DNA of 64,000 nucleotides from Roseateles oligotrophus. Lineage in GTDB: Bacteria; Pseudomonadota; Gammaproteobacteria; Burkholderiales; Burkholderiaceae_C. Where the stretch lies: contig NZ_JACHLP010000005.1 of the NCBI RefSeq assembly GCF_014204525.1, forward strand, positions 404,326 to 468,325. The letters are read 5' to 3'. This document shows positions 1-8,381 of the stretch, one piece after another. The first letter of the stretch is position 1, and every line of letters begins with the position of its first letter. The notes under the pieces were generated by a model, which ran no database searches, was not told the DNA's origin, and was given only the letters and a program-made list of their open reading frames with translations. Both the position numbers and the translations under genes were made by a program.

Positions 1-382
1 AGTCGATGCGGTCGGGTGACGCGGCGGCAGGTTCGCACAGCGCCATCCGCAGGCGCCGGGTGCGCCGCGAGTAGATGAGCGCCCCCGCGACTTCGTTGGG
101 CAGGCCACGCCGCCCTGCTTCGATGAAGTCCTCGATCAGCTTGATCGGCAACACGCCGAAGCCGAACGTGAGCCGCTCGTCGACAGCCCCGTAAGGCAAG
201 GGAATCGGCAAGGCGGGCGACAGCCGCTGGATGCAATCCAGCCAGTCGAGCTTGGCCTGCACGAACACGCCGTTGGCCGCGAGGATGATCCGCTGCCCGT
301 TCGCCATGTCGGGCAAAGGGCCGAAGCGCGGGGCGGCGAGTACTGGGCAGGCCGCTTGCAGGGCGAGGTCGCGCACGTCCAT
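1..382 (-). CDS. PRTRC system protein A, N-terminal part (cut by window edge)
   Basis: Last gene of the PRTRC cluster seen here. It begins MDVRDLALQAACPVL and stays open to the window edge, so about 127 residues are visible. Its ATG shares one base with the stop of the protein B gene (TGATG), which suggests translational coupling. The assignment rests on position in the E-C-F-B-A order and on the look of the N-terminal part. Members of this family carry a C-terminal JAB/MPN metalloprotease-like domain, which would lie outside the window and cannot be checked. The cluster occurs on plasmids and integrative elements; its biochemical role is not established. Confidence 0.75.
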   Translation of the reverse strand, partial: MDVRDLALQAACPVLAAPRFGPLPDMANGQRIILAANGVFVQAKLDWLDCIQRLSPALPIPLPYGAVDERLTFGFGVLPIKLIEDFIEAGRRGLPNEVAGALIYSRRTRRLRMALCEPAAASPDRID

Positions 383-1122
383 CACGCGCCCTCCTTCATG
401 CCCAGCAGCCCGCCCAGGGTGGTTTTCACGTCCACCAGCACCCGCTCGGGAAAGCGCCGGAACCGTCCATCGAGCATGTCCTTCCAGAAGGCGTAGGCGC
501 CGCCCCGGTAGCGGACCAGCTTTCCTGCGCCGTTCGGGTGGGTGAAGTAGGAGCGCATGAAGGCATCGTTCCAGGTGGCGATCTTCTCCACGGTGGTGCC
601 CTCGGGCACCGGCGCGTTCCCTTGGCAAATACTGCCTTGCGCGTTCACGTTGAAGTACGGGGCCTGAAATAGCGCGGTCGTCGGGGTTGGACGGCGGGCG
701 CCCTTGACGGCCCACACCTTCCAGACCCGGCTCGACGCCGCGAAGACCAGCCCTGGATGGGCGACGGTTTCGCCGCGCTCAAGACCGCCAAAGCCCTCGG
801 CATGCTCCCTGTCGACGCGGAATGCGATGTGGCGACGGGCTGGCGGCACCCACCAGACGATCAGGTCGCCCTCCATGTAGAGCACGGTTTCGGGAAGCAA
901 GCCGCCATGGGCGGCGCGCTTCAGCAGGGCGCGGGCCAGTTCCATCGCCGCGCGGGGCGTCATGGCCTGACCGGCACCGATGACCGGCTCGCCGTCGACT
1001 TCCTCGATGTCGTGGACCGTAGCCAGCGCACTGCCCTGCTGGCCGTCGTAGATCAGGACCGCTCGGCGCAGATGGACGGTGCCGGTAGTGGGCGCCTGGA
1101 TGAAAAACTCGGCTTCGTTCAT
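382..1122 (-). CDS. PRTRC system protein B
   Basis: A 246-residue protein starting MNEAEFFIQAPTTGTV. I chose the ATG at 1122 because a GGAGG sits eight bases upstream. An in-frame ATG at 1137, overlapping the stop of the F gene as TGATG, would add five residues and cannot be excluded. The C-terminal half has the aromatic-rich stretches (APYFNVN, YFTHPNGAG) that I associate with this family. It lies between F and A with overlapping ends, so it is part of one transcript. Function unknown beyond membership of the PRTRC set. Confidence 0.85.
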   Translation of the reverse strand: MNEAEFFIQAPTTGTVHLRRAVLIYDGQQGSALATVHDIEEVDGEPVIGAGQAMTPRAAMELARALLKRAAHGGLLPETVLYMEGDLIVWWVPPARRHIAFRVDREHAEGFGGLERGETVAHPGLVFAASSRVWKVWAVKGARRPTPTTALFQAPYFNVNAQGSICQGNAPVPEGTTVEKIATWNDAFMRSYFTHPNGAGKLVRYRGGAYAFWKDMLDGRFRRFPERVLVDVKTTLGGLLGMKEGA

Positions 1123-1136
1123 GGTCGTTGCCTCCA

Positions 1137-2168
1137 TCACCAGTCTCCCGCCGAGAGCCGATGAATCAAGGCGTCGATGCGCCGGATGGCCTCGAAGCGA
1201 CCCGCCATCGCCCGCTGCCATGCGGCGAAGGCGCCGGGGTCGCCCAGCTGCACCTGGAACTCCCCCATCGTCTCGCAGTATTCGCCCTGGTGGGCGAGGT
1301 TCAGGAGGTCGTCGTAGATGCGTGTCGTCACGTCGCCCTCGGTCCAGGACAGCACCGCGCCGAAGCCGACGAACTCGCCATCGGTGTCCGGCCGGAAGGT
1401 GTCGTCGAGGTCCAGGCTCGCCAGCGCCAGCGCGTCCTCGGCCACCGCCCTGACGGTCTGGTCGCCGGGGGCGCGCAAACGCTTGACCGCCCGGCGCAGG
1501 AAGCGGGCGCACAGCGGCAGTTCCAGCCCGCGCGGCCAGCGCCGCGCCCAAGCCGGGTAAGCAGCTTCGAGGCTGGCCTTGCTGACCATCTCCTCGCGCA
1601 TCGCTGCGCGGGCCTCCTCGTCCTCACCGCAGTTCATATCGAGGGCAGTTTCCTCGTCGTCCTCGCCGCACCAGTAGAGGTAGGTCACTACGTCGCAGGC
1701 GATGTCCGGGGTGAAGAGCGGATAGACCCAGGCACTCTGGCGGCGCAGCACATGCAGGACCACGGGGCCAAGGCCCGGCACCCGCCGGCTCAGCGCCGCC
1801 AGCCCCTCGCCCACCACCCACTCCTGCTCGTGGTACTCGCCCCAGGAAGCCTCGACGGCCCCCACGTCGAATTGGCGTTTCGGGTGGTTGGTGAAGGTGC
1901 TGTAGCAGTCGCCATCGCGGGAGAGCAGATGCAGGCCGAAGCGGGGGTTCAGGCAGTGCAGCGGCCCGATCTGGCGCTTGATCCAGCGGTCGAGGGCCTG
2001 CTGGCAGGCACTGAGGGAATCCGACCACGTGGCCGGGATGTCCGCTTCGTCGAAGGCCTCGGCCTCGATCAGGAAGCGCGACACGGTCGCATTGGCCGCG
2101 AGCAGCGGCCCCGGCGCGATAGTACGGGGCACAAGGGCGCCGATGCGCGGCAGGGCAAGCGCCGTCAT
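1137..2168 (-). CDS. PRTRC system protein F
   Basis: A 343-residue protein beginning MTALALPRIGALVPRTI. It overlaps the C gene by four bases (ATGA) and meets the B gene at its stop. It has no membrane segment or signal peptide and is rich in acidic and aromatic residues, for example an acidic run around CGEDDEETALDMNCGEDEE. Identification is by cluster order and overall resemblance to PRTRC protein F; the molecular role is unknown. An alternative reading as an unrelated hypothetical is unlikely because both neighbours are recognisable PRTRC members in the usual order. Confidence 0.82.
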   Translation of the reverse strand: MTALALPRIGALVPRTIAPGPLLAANATVSRFLIEAEAFDEADIPATWSDSLSACQQALDRWIKRQIGPLHCLNPRFGLHLLSRDGDCYSTFTNHPKRQFDVGAVEASWGEYHEQEWVVGEGLAALSRRVPGLGPVVLHVLRRQSAWVYPLFTPDIACDVVTYLYWCGEDDEETALDMNCGEDEEARAAMREEMVSKASLEAAYPAWARRWPRGLELPLCARFLRRAVKRLRAPGDQTVRAVAEDALALASLDLDDTFRPDTDGEFVGFGAVLSWTEGDVTTRIYDDLLNLAHQGEYCETMGEFQVQLGDPGAFAAWQRAMAGRFEAIRRIDALIHRLSAGDW

Positions 2169-2599
2169 GGCAGCGGCGCCAGCATGTCGCTGTCCGGCAG
2201 CACGCGGGCCGCTTGGCGTTCGCCCCTATGGCGCATGGATTGCAGCACGAAGGCGCCCCACGCGCCGCCGCGCTGCTGCGAGCCGGGGCGGGCAAGCGCA
2301 CGGGCGAGCTTGCCGCGCACGTCGGTCGCGCCTTTGGCCTCGGCCTCGACATCGGCCTTGAGGGCAGCAAGGCGGCTTCCCTCGCCGCTGGTGCAGCCCT
2401 TGGTGCCCACGGCCTTGCGGAAGGTGTATTCCTGCACACCGCCCGCCACCTCGCCGGCCTCGATCTCGGCGCTGATGAGTTCGGGGTACTGGGCGCTGTA
2501 GAGGTCGCGGACCTCGCGGGGCGTCATGCCCGGCACGTCCGGCAACGCCACGCCGTTGTAGCGGAAGACCCGCTGGATTTCGTTGATCGCAATCGTCAT
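2165..2599 (-). CDS. PRTRC system protein C, with long C-terminal extension
   Basis: A 144-residue protein starting MTIAINEIQRVFRYNG. AGGAG lies seven bases before the ATG. The first 65 to 70 residues look like PRTRC protein C, including the GMTPREVRDLYSAQYPEL segment. From memory this protein is usually only about 70 residues, so the second half (after FRKAVGTKG), Ala/Arg-rich and low in complexity, is an extension. The gene overlaps F by four bases and follows E at an 87-base gap. The role of the extension is unknown; it could also come from read-through into sequence that was once intergenic. Confidence 0.8.
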   Translation of the reverse strand: MTIAINEIQRVFRYNGVALPDVPGMTPREVRDLYSAQYPELISAEIEAGEVAGGVQEYTFRKAVGTKGCTSGEGSRLAALKADVEAEAKGATDVRGKLARALARPGSQQRGGAWGAFVLQSMRHRGERQAARVLPDSDMLAPLP

Positions 2600-2686
2600 G
2601 ATTCGGCTCCTGTCGTCTGGTGCCTCCCACCGGAAGGCCCCTTGCGATCAGTCTCTCGCCACCCTGCCCGCTTTCAAGGCCACGCC

Positions 2687-3172
2687 TTAGCCGAACAGGT
2701 CGTAGGAGCCGCCGCCGGCCGCTGCCGAGGCGGCTGGCTGTGCCGCGCCGGCAGCGCCATCCCCGCCCTCCTCGCCCTCGTCGGCGGGTTCCGGCATCGC
2801 GGCCTTCGCCACGCTCGGAGCCTTGGCCGGGGTGGCGGCGGCAGCGGGTTTCGCCGCCTTCGTCATCGCTTCGCCGGCCTTCTTGGCGGAGGCCGCCTTG
2901 GCTGCCTGCAGCACTTCCTGGGTGGCCTCAGCCTGCGCCGAGAGGCTCTGGCGAACCTCCCGGTAGCCCTTCAACACCCCCACGAACTCGGCATCGAACT
3001 CTTCCGGCGTCGCGGTGAGGCTCAAGGCCTTGGTCAGGGCCGGTTCGTCCACGTCCTTCTTGGGCTTGGGGATCACATTGATCGTCATGCGTCCGCTCTT
3101 GTTGTCGGCGCTGATCACCATCGTCAGGGTGGCGCTGGCGGCCAGCGCATAGAGTTCCTCGAACATCGTCAT
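2687..3172 (-). CDS. PRTRC system protein E
   Basis: A 161-residue protein starting MTMFEELYALAASATL, with GGAG nine bases upstream of the ATG. The N-terminal 90 residues form the conserved part (ADNKSGRMTINVIPKPKKD and LSLTATPEEFD). The rest is a low-complexity Ala/Lys/Pro tail ending GGGSYDLFG, probably disordered. It sits directly after the ParB gene with a strong hairpin in the gap (3193-3223), so its expression may be set separately from ParB. Function unknown beyond the PRTRC association. Confidence 0.82.
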   Translation of the reverse strand: MTMFEELYALAASATLTMVISADNKSGRMTINVIPKPKKDVDEPALTKALSLTATPEEFDAEFVGVLKGYREVRQSLSAQAEATQEVLQAAKAASAKKAGEAMTKAAKPAAAATPAKAPSVAKAAMPEPADEGEEGGDGAAGAAQPAASAAAGGGSYDLFG

Positions 3173-3192
3173 GTCACGCTCCTTCAAAGAGA

Positions 3193-3223
3193 AATGCCTT
3201 CGAGACCATGCTACGAAGGCATT
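3193..3223 (-). promoter_or_regulatory. Hairpin leader of the PRTRC E gene
   Basis: A perfect 10-bp inverted repeat (AATGCCTTCG, 11-base loop, CGAAGGCATT) lies between the ParB stop and the E start, ending about 20 bases before the ATG. There is no U-run after it, so it does not look like a terminator. It resembles the hairpins before other backbone genes of this window and may act on mRNA stability or translation. Confidence 0.6.
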
Positions 3224-3246
3224 GGGGGTTTTCCAGTGGGCGCGGC

Positions 3247-5031
3247 TCAGGCTGCGAGGAGCTCGTCCTCGACGCTGTCGTCGGATGCTTCGACGGCGGG
3301 GCTGACGGATGCCTCGCTCGTCTCGGCGATCAGCCCGGAGGCGGTGGGCTTCCTGGGGTACTGCATGACGGCAGGCACGGTGCCGTCGTACGCGAAGCCC
3401 GGCACGGCGAGCAGCGATTGGATGAAGTCGCCCTTCTTCTTCGCCCGTGCCAGCTTGAAGGCGGCGCCCATCTTCTGTTTCAGCCCCACCTCCCCGGCCA
3501 GCGACTCCAACTCGCTCATGGTGAAGAGTTCGAGGAACTCGGCGTTCCATTTGAAGTGCTTTCGCTCGTCAACGTCGAGATAGCTCAGCATGGCTTCCAG
3601 GTCGCGCGGATTCACTCCGAAGGCCGCCGAGGCGGTGACCGCGAGCATCAGTTGCTCTACGTGCTGTGCGCCGATGGCGTCCGCCTCGGGCAGGGCCGCC
3701 GCGAAGTCCAGCCGTTCGAGCACCCACGGCCCGGCGATGCGTTTGGCGGCTGCACCGAACTCGCGGGTACGCACGTCGCCGGTACGGCCGCAGCGGGCCA
3801 GCGCGATCATCACGCGCCGGTTGCGCTCGGGTTGGGCCATCAGTTCCCTCGCCGCCCACTTGCGCCATTGGGCTACCCGGAAGTCCTTCACCCGCTGCGG
3901 CGTCTGGTTGCTGGGCGCCGGCGCGGTCCTGGCCGGCGCTGGCGCAGCCGCTTTGCGGGCCGATGCCTTGCCGATCGTCTTGGGCGCCTTCTCCGGCGCT
4001 TGCGGCATGTCGTCGCGCCGTGCCTTGCGCCAGGCAGCGACCTTCTGGCTGTTGCACCCGGCATCGAAGCACAGAGAGGCGGTGACCTCCCCCAGGCTGC
4101 CCGGCAGGGCCGATACCGCGCAACCGAACGCGGCGCACCCCTTGCACGATCCATACTGCTGCGGGCCGACGCCGAGCGCGCCGTCTTCGGTCACGGGCAG
4201 CGGGGTGAAGCCGTCGGAGGCCCTGACGATGCGCACCATGGGGTACTGTTCGCGCAGCCCCTGCGCCTTCGCCTCGATGGCCTGCGTGGTGAGTTCGTCG
4301 TAGTGCGTGGGATGCTGGCAATAGCCTTCGCCCAGGCTTTCGTCGAAGAGGCCGGATTGGCGGGCCGAGTTATGCGGACAGGCCGAGCACTGGGCGGTGT
4401 CGAAGATGGCATCGGCCAGACGCCGGGCGAAGCGGCCCAACTGTTCCTTGAGGGCGCCTACCGGCACCTTGTGCGCCAGTACGCCCGCCAGCACCGTGTC
4501 TTGTTTGTCGGGGGGCACACCAGCCAGCAACTCGGCGTGGCCGAGTTGAATCTGGCGGTGGGTCAGCGCCTCCAGGACGGCCGGGGTGCAGGTCAGCAGC
4601 GCCAGCCGCCGTTCCAATAGATCGGGCTTCCAGCCCAGTGTCGCCGCCGCTTCGTCCTTGTCGCCCTTGTAACGGATCAGCATGCGCCTGGCCGCGTGGG
4701 CTTCCTCGGCATGCGACATGGGCGCCCGGTGGTGGTTCTCGATGACGGCGATGGCCTCGGCCTCCTCGTCGTTCAGGGCCTCGATCACGACGGGCATGTC
4801 GTAGTCTTCGCCGAAGACCTCCTTGGCTGCGCGCCAGCGGCGTTCGCCCGCCACGATCTCGAAGAGGTTGGAGTTGGGGATAGGGCGAACGATGATGGGT
4901 TGAACGACGCGCCCGGCGGCTTTCAGGCCGGCCCTGAGGTCGGCCATTTCGGCCGGGTCGAAGTAGGTGCGAGGGTTCCTGCCCTGCACGATGCGGCGCA
5001 GGGGCAAGGTGGGGTTGGCGGGTGCGTCCAT
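3247..5031 (-). CDS. PRTRC system ParB family protein
   Basis: A 594-residue ParB/Srx-fold protein. I start it at 5031 (MDAPANPTLPLRRIVQ) because AGGAGG lies seven bases upstream; the frame stays open further but without typical sequence. The nuclease-like ParB core is at residues 10-105: GERRWRA at 62-68 and ENHHR at 98-102. A helix-turn-helix-like KorB-type region follows (about 105-190). The middle holds cysteine pairs (CSACPHN, CQHP, CKGCAAFGC) that may bind metal, then an Ala/Pro linker and a helical C-terminal region. It probably binds element DNA for partition or regulation. It is the first gene of the PRTRC cluster. No ParA was seen in this window. Confidence 0.85.
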   Translation of the reverse strand: MDAPANPTLPLRRIVQGRNPRTYFDPAEMADLRAGLKAAGRVVQPIIVRPIPNSNLFEIVAGERRWRAAKEVFGEDYDMPVVIEALNDEEAEAIAVIENHHRAPMSHAEEAHAARRMLIRYKGDKDEAAATLGWKPDLLERRLALLTCTPAVLEALTHRQIQLGHAELLAGVPPDKQDTVLAGVLAHKVPVGALKEQLGRFARRLADAIFDTAQCSACPHNSARQSGLFDESLGEGYCQHPTHYDELTTQAIEAKAQGLREQYPMVRIVRASDGFTPLPVTEDGALGVGPQQYGSCKGCAAFGCAVSALPGSLGEVTASLCFDAGCNSQKVAAWRKARRDDMPQAPEKAPKTIGKASARKAAAPAPARTAPAPSNQTPQRVKDFRVAQWRKWAARELMAQPERNRRVMIALARCGRTGDVRTREFGAAAKRIAGPWVLERLDFAAALPEADAIGAQHVEQLMLAVTASAAFGVNPRDLEAMLSYLDVDERKHFKWNAEFLELFTMSELESLAGEVGLKQKMGAAFKLARAKKKGDFIQSLLAVPGFAYDGTVPAVMQYPRKPTASGLIAETSEASVSPAVEASDDSVEDELLAA

Positions 5032-5141
5032 GAAGACCTCCTGATGGGATGTCTCCATGCTCTCGCAGGGCGGGTCTTCTTCAAGGGCGTGCGTCGGGCC
5101 GGAGGGGCTGCCCGCACTTGGCCGGTCCGCCGGCCACCGCG

Positions 5142-5378
5142 TTACCGATTGTCCGCGCCCTCGCTCGCTTCGATCAACTCGTCCGCCGCCTGCATGGCCC
5201 GGCGCAGACAGAGCGCGAGCGAACCGCCGTCGTGGTGCTGGGCGTTGAGTTCGCACTGCTTCCCCCCATCGATCCGGTTCCAGGCATGTTCGGCCTTGCG
5301 CAGGAAATGGGCGACCTCGACCAAGGCCTCCCGGTCGTCCGGCGTGATCCGCTCCAGTAGCCGTGGATCGAGCAGCAT
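5142..5378 (-). CDS. Small hypothetical protein upstream of parB
   Basis: A 78-residue protein, MLLDPRLLERITPDDREALVE, mostly helical and acidic, with no membrane segment. Its ATG lies two bases after the stop of the upstream ADP-ribosyltransferase-like gene, so the two are probably translated together. I do not recognise a family. In this position it could be an immunity or antitoxin partner of the upstream gene, but that is inference from spacing only. Confidence 0.6.
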   Translation of the reverse strand: MLLDPRLLERITPDDREALVEVAHFLRKAEHAWNRIDGGKQCELNAQHHDGGSLALCLRRAMQAADELIEASEGADNR

Positions 5379-5380
5379 GG

Positions 5381-5956
5381 TCAGGCCCTCATCGAGTGAG
5401 CACGGCCCATGAAGCGCTTCAGGCGCGCCATGAGCTGCCGGTGGTGATCGGGGAAACGGATGAGGTTCGGGTCGCTGGCGTCCTGCTTCCACCAGATGCT
5501 GGCGTAGTCGGAGACGAGCGCGTTATAACCGCACGCCGGCCCGTCCTCGTCGAACTCCGCGCACAGCCGCTGGATCGCCTCGCGGTGGCTGAGCCGGCGC
5601 AGCGAAACCAGCACGCCTGGGCTCCAGACCACCCACACGTTGCCGCCGAAGGCGCGTATGGCATCCATGCCCGAACAGACAAAGAAGTCGTCCCAGGCAT
5701 CCTTGCCGTTCGCCTTGTCATCGAACCGATCCGTCCAGCGGGCCGTCGGCGACAACCTTGCCTCCAGGATGCAGCCTCCGGCCTCGTACATCCCGTACTC
5801 GTAGGCGACGGTCAGCGACTCGCTCAGGCAGATTCCGGTGCCGGTGTAGCTGCGGGAACGGGAACGCCGGAAACCCTCGCGCAGGATGGCGCGGGCGGCG
5901 GCATCGCGGGTGCCGTGATAGAGGGGGCGGTTGGCGGGTGTCGTCGGGGCATCCAT
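5381..5956 (-). CDS. ADP-ribosyltransferase-fold-like protein
   Basis: A 191-residue protein starting MDAPTTPANRPLYHGT. The motif LYHGTR, then AILREGFRRS and the GTGICLSES stretch within the first 50 residues, resembles the NAD-binding start of PARP/RNA 2'-phosphotransferase-like folds (H-G-T plus a downstream G-x-S/Y element). A catalytic Glu cannot be placed with certainty; ILEARL and the later acidic segments are candidates. I start at the ATG at 5956; an upstream in-frame start at 6010 would add 18 residues. The product could modify protein, RNA or a small molecule. Its partner is the small gene two bases downstream. Family assignment is from motif resemblance only. Confidence 0.55.
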   Translation of the reverse strand: MDAPTTPANRPLYHGTRDAAARAILREGFRRSRSRSYTGTGICLSESLTVAYEYGMYEAGGCILEARLSPTARWTDRFDDKANGKDAWDDFFVCSGMDAIRAFGGNVWVVWSPGVLVSLRRLSHREAIQRLCAEFDEDGPACGYNALVSDYASIWWKQDASDPNLIRFPDHHRQLMARLKRFMGRAHSMRA

Positions 5957-6132
5957 GCGAACAAGCGTCGCACCCGCCCCTTTTGATTCAAGACCGATCG
6001 CTTGCCACACCGCGCCCTCTCAGCGGCATGAAGCCTGCCCAGGGTGCTGTGCATACTCCGAGATGGTGTCGCCGAAATTCATCGCATGGCACACTTTCAA
6101 TAATCGATAACACCAAAAGGCATAACAGTGGC

Positions 6133-7125
6133 ATGAGCAAAGGCATCAAGATGCGTTCGGCGAGGGATCGCCACGGACGCTCCTACACAGTGGAGGAACT
6201 GCAACAGCTGACCGATGGAGGCGGCACCGCGCCCGACCTGGCTTGCGACGATCCCTCGTGCGGGTGCAGTGTCAGGTTCGTCCCGCGCTACCAGCAGAAC
6301 CGAGCCAACCGCATCGAGCCCGTCGATGTCCCGGCCTACATCGGCCTGACCCGAGGATCGGAACATGCTGCCGGCTGCCGCTACGACGCATCGGGCCGCT
6401 TGAAGATCATTGCAGCCCAATCCGACCCACAGTTCCTGAACGCCTTGGAAGATGGGAGGCGGGAACTGCGCTTGCTCGCGTTGCACAATGGACTGCGCAA
6501 GCACGGACTGTCGGGAAATGCGCCAACGGTCAATGGCAGCGCCTCCGCCGCCGGAACGACCAAGATGGCAACCGAGGTGATCGCCTCGGACAAGAGGCTC
6601 GACAGCTATCTGCGCACCACGGCCGACCTCCTGGTCCTGCGCGCGATGTGCGAATCCGATTCATTGCTTGCCGCCGAACTGGTGTTGCGCTTGGGCCCCA
6701 AGCGACTCCCCTGGAAACAGTTCTTCTTCGAGCATGACCGCTTCGATGAAGCTTGGGAACTGGTCACCAAGAGCGGCAACAACCCCTACCCGGTTGCCCT
6801 GGTCGGCTCGGTGCGGTCTTTCCATCAGCCCCCCGCCGGCGCCAAGTACAAGAGCAGTTTCCTCAACTGCCGGCCGCTGTATCGCAAGACAGACGATCCC
6901 CAACGTATTGAGTCGTTCGAGGTCAGCATCGCGCACCCCGATGCTTCCTGGCTCGGCGGCTTCCCGCCCGATGCCGAGATCGTCATGTTCGGTCTCTGGA
7001 AGGCAAGCGGCCCCATCGAGAACTCCGCCCCCGACAAGCGCGACCGGACGCGGACCATCACCTACGAGGCCCACAATCTGACGCTCACTCCGAAGTTCAA
7101 GAAGCAGATCGTCATCGTCTCCTGA
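6133..7125 (+). CDS. Hypothetical protein with Cys/His-rich N-terminus
   Basis: A 330-residue soluble protein starting MSKGIKMRSARDRHGRS; an ATG at 6151 is an alternative start. Residues around 40-85 contain CDDPSCGC and later HAAGCRY, a spacing that could bind zinc. The middle is helical and the C-terminal half is beta-rich (SFLNCRPLYRK, AEIVMFGLW). I do not recognise the family. It is divergent from the ADP-ribosyltransferase-like gene, and the AT-rich gap 5957-6132 may hold both promoters. The sequence before it (TCAATAATCGATAA) is unusually AT-rich for this region. Confidence 0.7.
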   Translation: MSKGIKMRSARDRHGRSYTVEELQQLTDGGGTAPDLACDDPSCGCSVRFVPRYQQNRANRIEPVDVPAYIGLTRGSEHAAGCRYDASGRLKIIAAQSDPQFLNALEDGRRELRLLALHNGLRKHGLSGNAPTVNGSASAAGTTKMATEVIASDKRLDSYLRTTADLLVLRAMCESDSLLAAELVLRLGPKRLPWKQFFFEHDRFDEAWELVTKSGNNPYPVALVGSVRSFHQPPAGAKYKSSFLNCRPLYRKTDDPQRIESFEVSIAHPDASWLGGFPPDAEIVMFGLWKASGPIENSAPDKRDRTRTITYEAHNLTLTPKFKKQIVIVS

Positions 7126-7176
7126 CGATCAAGGGCCTCGCTTGAGCGATGTTGAGTGGTAAGGTGAGAGGCTTTT

Positions 7177-7204
7177 CGCCTCTCGCCTCTCGCCTCTCGC
7201 CTGT
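7177..7204 (+). repeat. Short tandem repeat, unit CGCCTCT
   Basis: Three exact copies of the 7-mer CGCCTCT followed by a one-mismatch copy (CGCCTGT), just before the start of the next gene. The first copy also pairs with the preceding GAGAGGC to form a small hairpin. Slippage here could change the distance to the ATG at 7217. Confidence 0.7.
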
Positions 7205-7216
7205 CCCGCTGTTCTG

Positions 7217-7531
7217 ATGTCGTTGCTGCGCTATACCGTCTTGAAACTCTTCGAATCACCGCGCGGCCACCTCGCCGAGATTTCCCGGATGGTGCGCCCC
7301 GACCGCGGGACCTGGGTGGACGAATGGGTATGGATCGAAGAGCGTCATGTCATGACCCTTCAGTCGCTTCCTGAACGCGGCGGCCTCGATTTTGAGGAAG
7401 GCGAGTTGCACCTCGCGGGATATGCTGGTGAACTGCGCTGGTCGAACGGCCGGATCGACACGCTGAGCCGCGTTCACGTTGGCAAACTTCCGCAACCATC
7501 GCGCAGCTTCCTGGAACTACACCTCAGCTGA
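7217..7531 (+). CDS. Hypothetical protein, 104 residues
   Basis: Starts MSLLRYTVLKLFESPRGHL. Short, soluble and beta-rich (TWVDEWVWIEERHV, ELHLAGYAGELRW), without cysteines or a signal peptide. It follows the 330-residue hypothetical gene after 91 bases, with the 7-mer tandem repeat between them. I do not recognise a family. The composition matches the neighbouring genes and the long hydrophobic/acidic alternation argues for a real protein. Confidence 0.5.
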   Translation: MSLLRYTVLKLFESPRGHLAEISRMVRPDRGTWVDEWVWIEERHVMTLQSLPERGGLDFEEGELHLAGYAGELRWSNGRIDTLSRVHVGKLPQPSRSFLELHLS

Positions 7532-7679
7532 CCCTTCACCAGCCTCCTGCCCGAAGGCTGGAGAGCGGCGCGGCCTGTCCACGACCTGCGATGTCGTCGC
7601 CCTGTGAGGCTGGCACCCAGACGCCGGACAACAGAGTTGATGCACTGCCACTACCCCCCGGAATGGCGGCATGCGCGAC

Positions 7680-7919
7680 CTACGCTTTCAGCGCGCGCAC
7701 CGGGCATGGCTGGATCACAACGCCATCACCCTGGCGAGCCACATGGATCGCTCGATGCTCGTCGATGAGAATGCACGGTTTGCCCGTGCGGCGGCAGTGA
7801 TCCTGCACCCGCCAGTAATCACCGTGGCTGATGCAACCGGTGCGACAGATCAGGAGTTCAACCTCCTGCTCACTGTGGCTCGCGGCTTCGCCGTCACACA
7901 CGGACTCAGGCTCGACCAC
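7680..7919 (-). pseudogene. Remnant of a DUF2325 gene (C-terminal part)
   Basis: The minus strand reads LLICRTGCISHGDYWRVQD, then TGKPCILIDEH, nearly the same as the C-terminal 60 residues of the full DUF2325 gene at 13107-13751. The coiled N-terminal part of that protein (about 140 residues) is missing upstream. It is therefore best read as a truncated copy. A stand-alone 79-residue protein starting at 7919 is possible but no ribosome site was seen. Confidence 0.65.
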
Positions 7920-8381
7920 GGTAATGCGACCAGCGGAACCACTTGGCGCCGAGGAAGAAGTCGGCGAAATGTAGCACGGGGGACGGCGTTGCTTACAGTA
8001 AAGGGCTACACGTTATTGCTCAGGGACACCCTCCTTGGCGCGCGTCCCCTGGCGCGCAGTGTTGGAGCCTCCCCACAGTCCCAGCAGACCGACAGGCAGC
8101 AGCAAGATCCACTGCGGCAGCTTGAAGAGCCAAGCGCTCTCGGGCTGAATGGCAGCAAGTCCAAGAAAAACCAGGCCGAAAGCGCACCACAGGGCTGAAA
8201 CGAACAGTACGAGATAGCGGGCTGGGCGCGCATGGCGGGGCAAACTGCCAACGATCAATGCCGGCACGGAGATGGCTAGCACCACCGACGCCATGTGCCA
8301 GACCGCATAAAGCGTGAGCTTCGGTTCTACGGCCATGGACGATGCCAATAGTGGAGCGGCAACATCCGGGCCGCCAGCTAG

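Noticed and set aside
7177-7204. CRISPR array
   Set aside because: The units are 7 bases without spacers; a simple tandem repeat.
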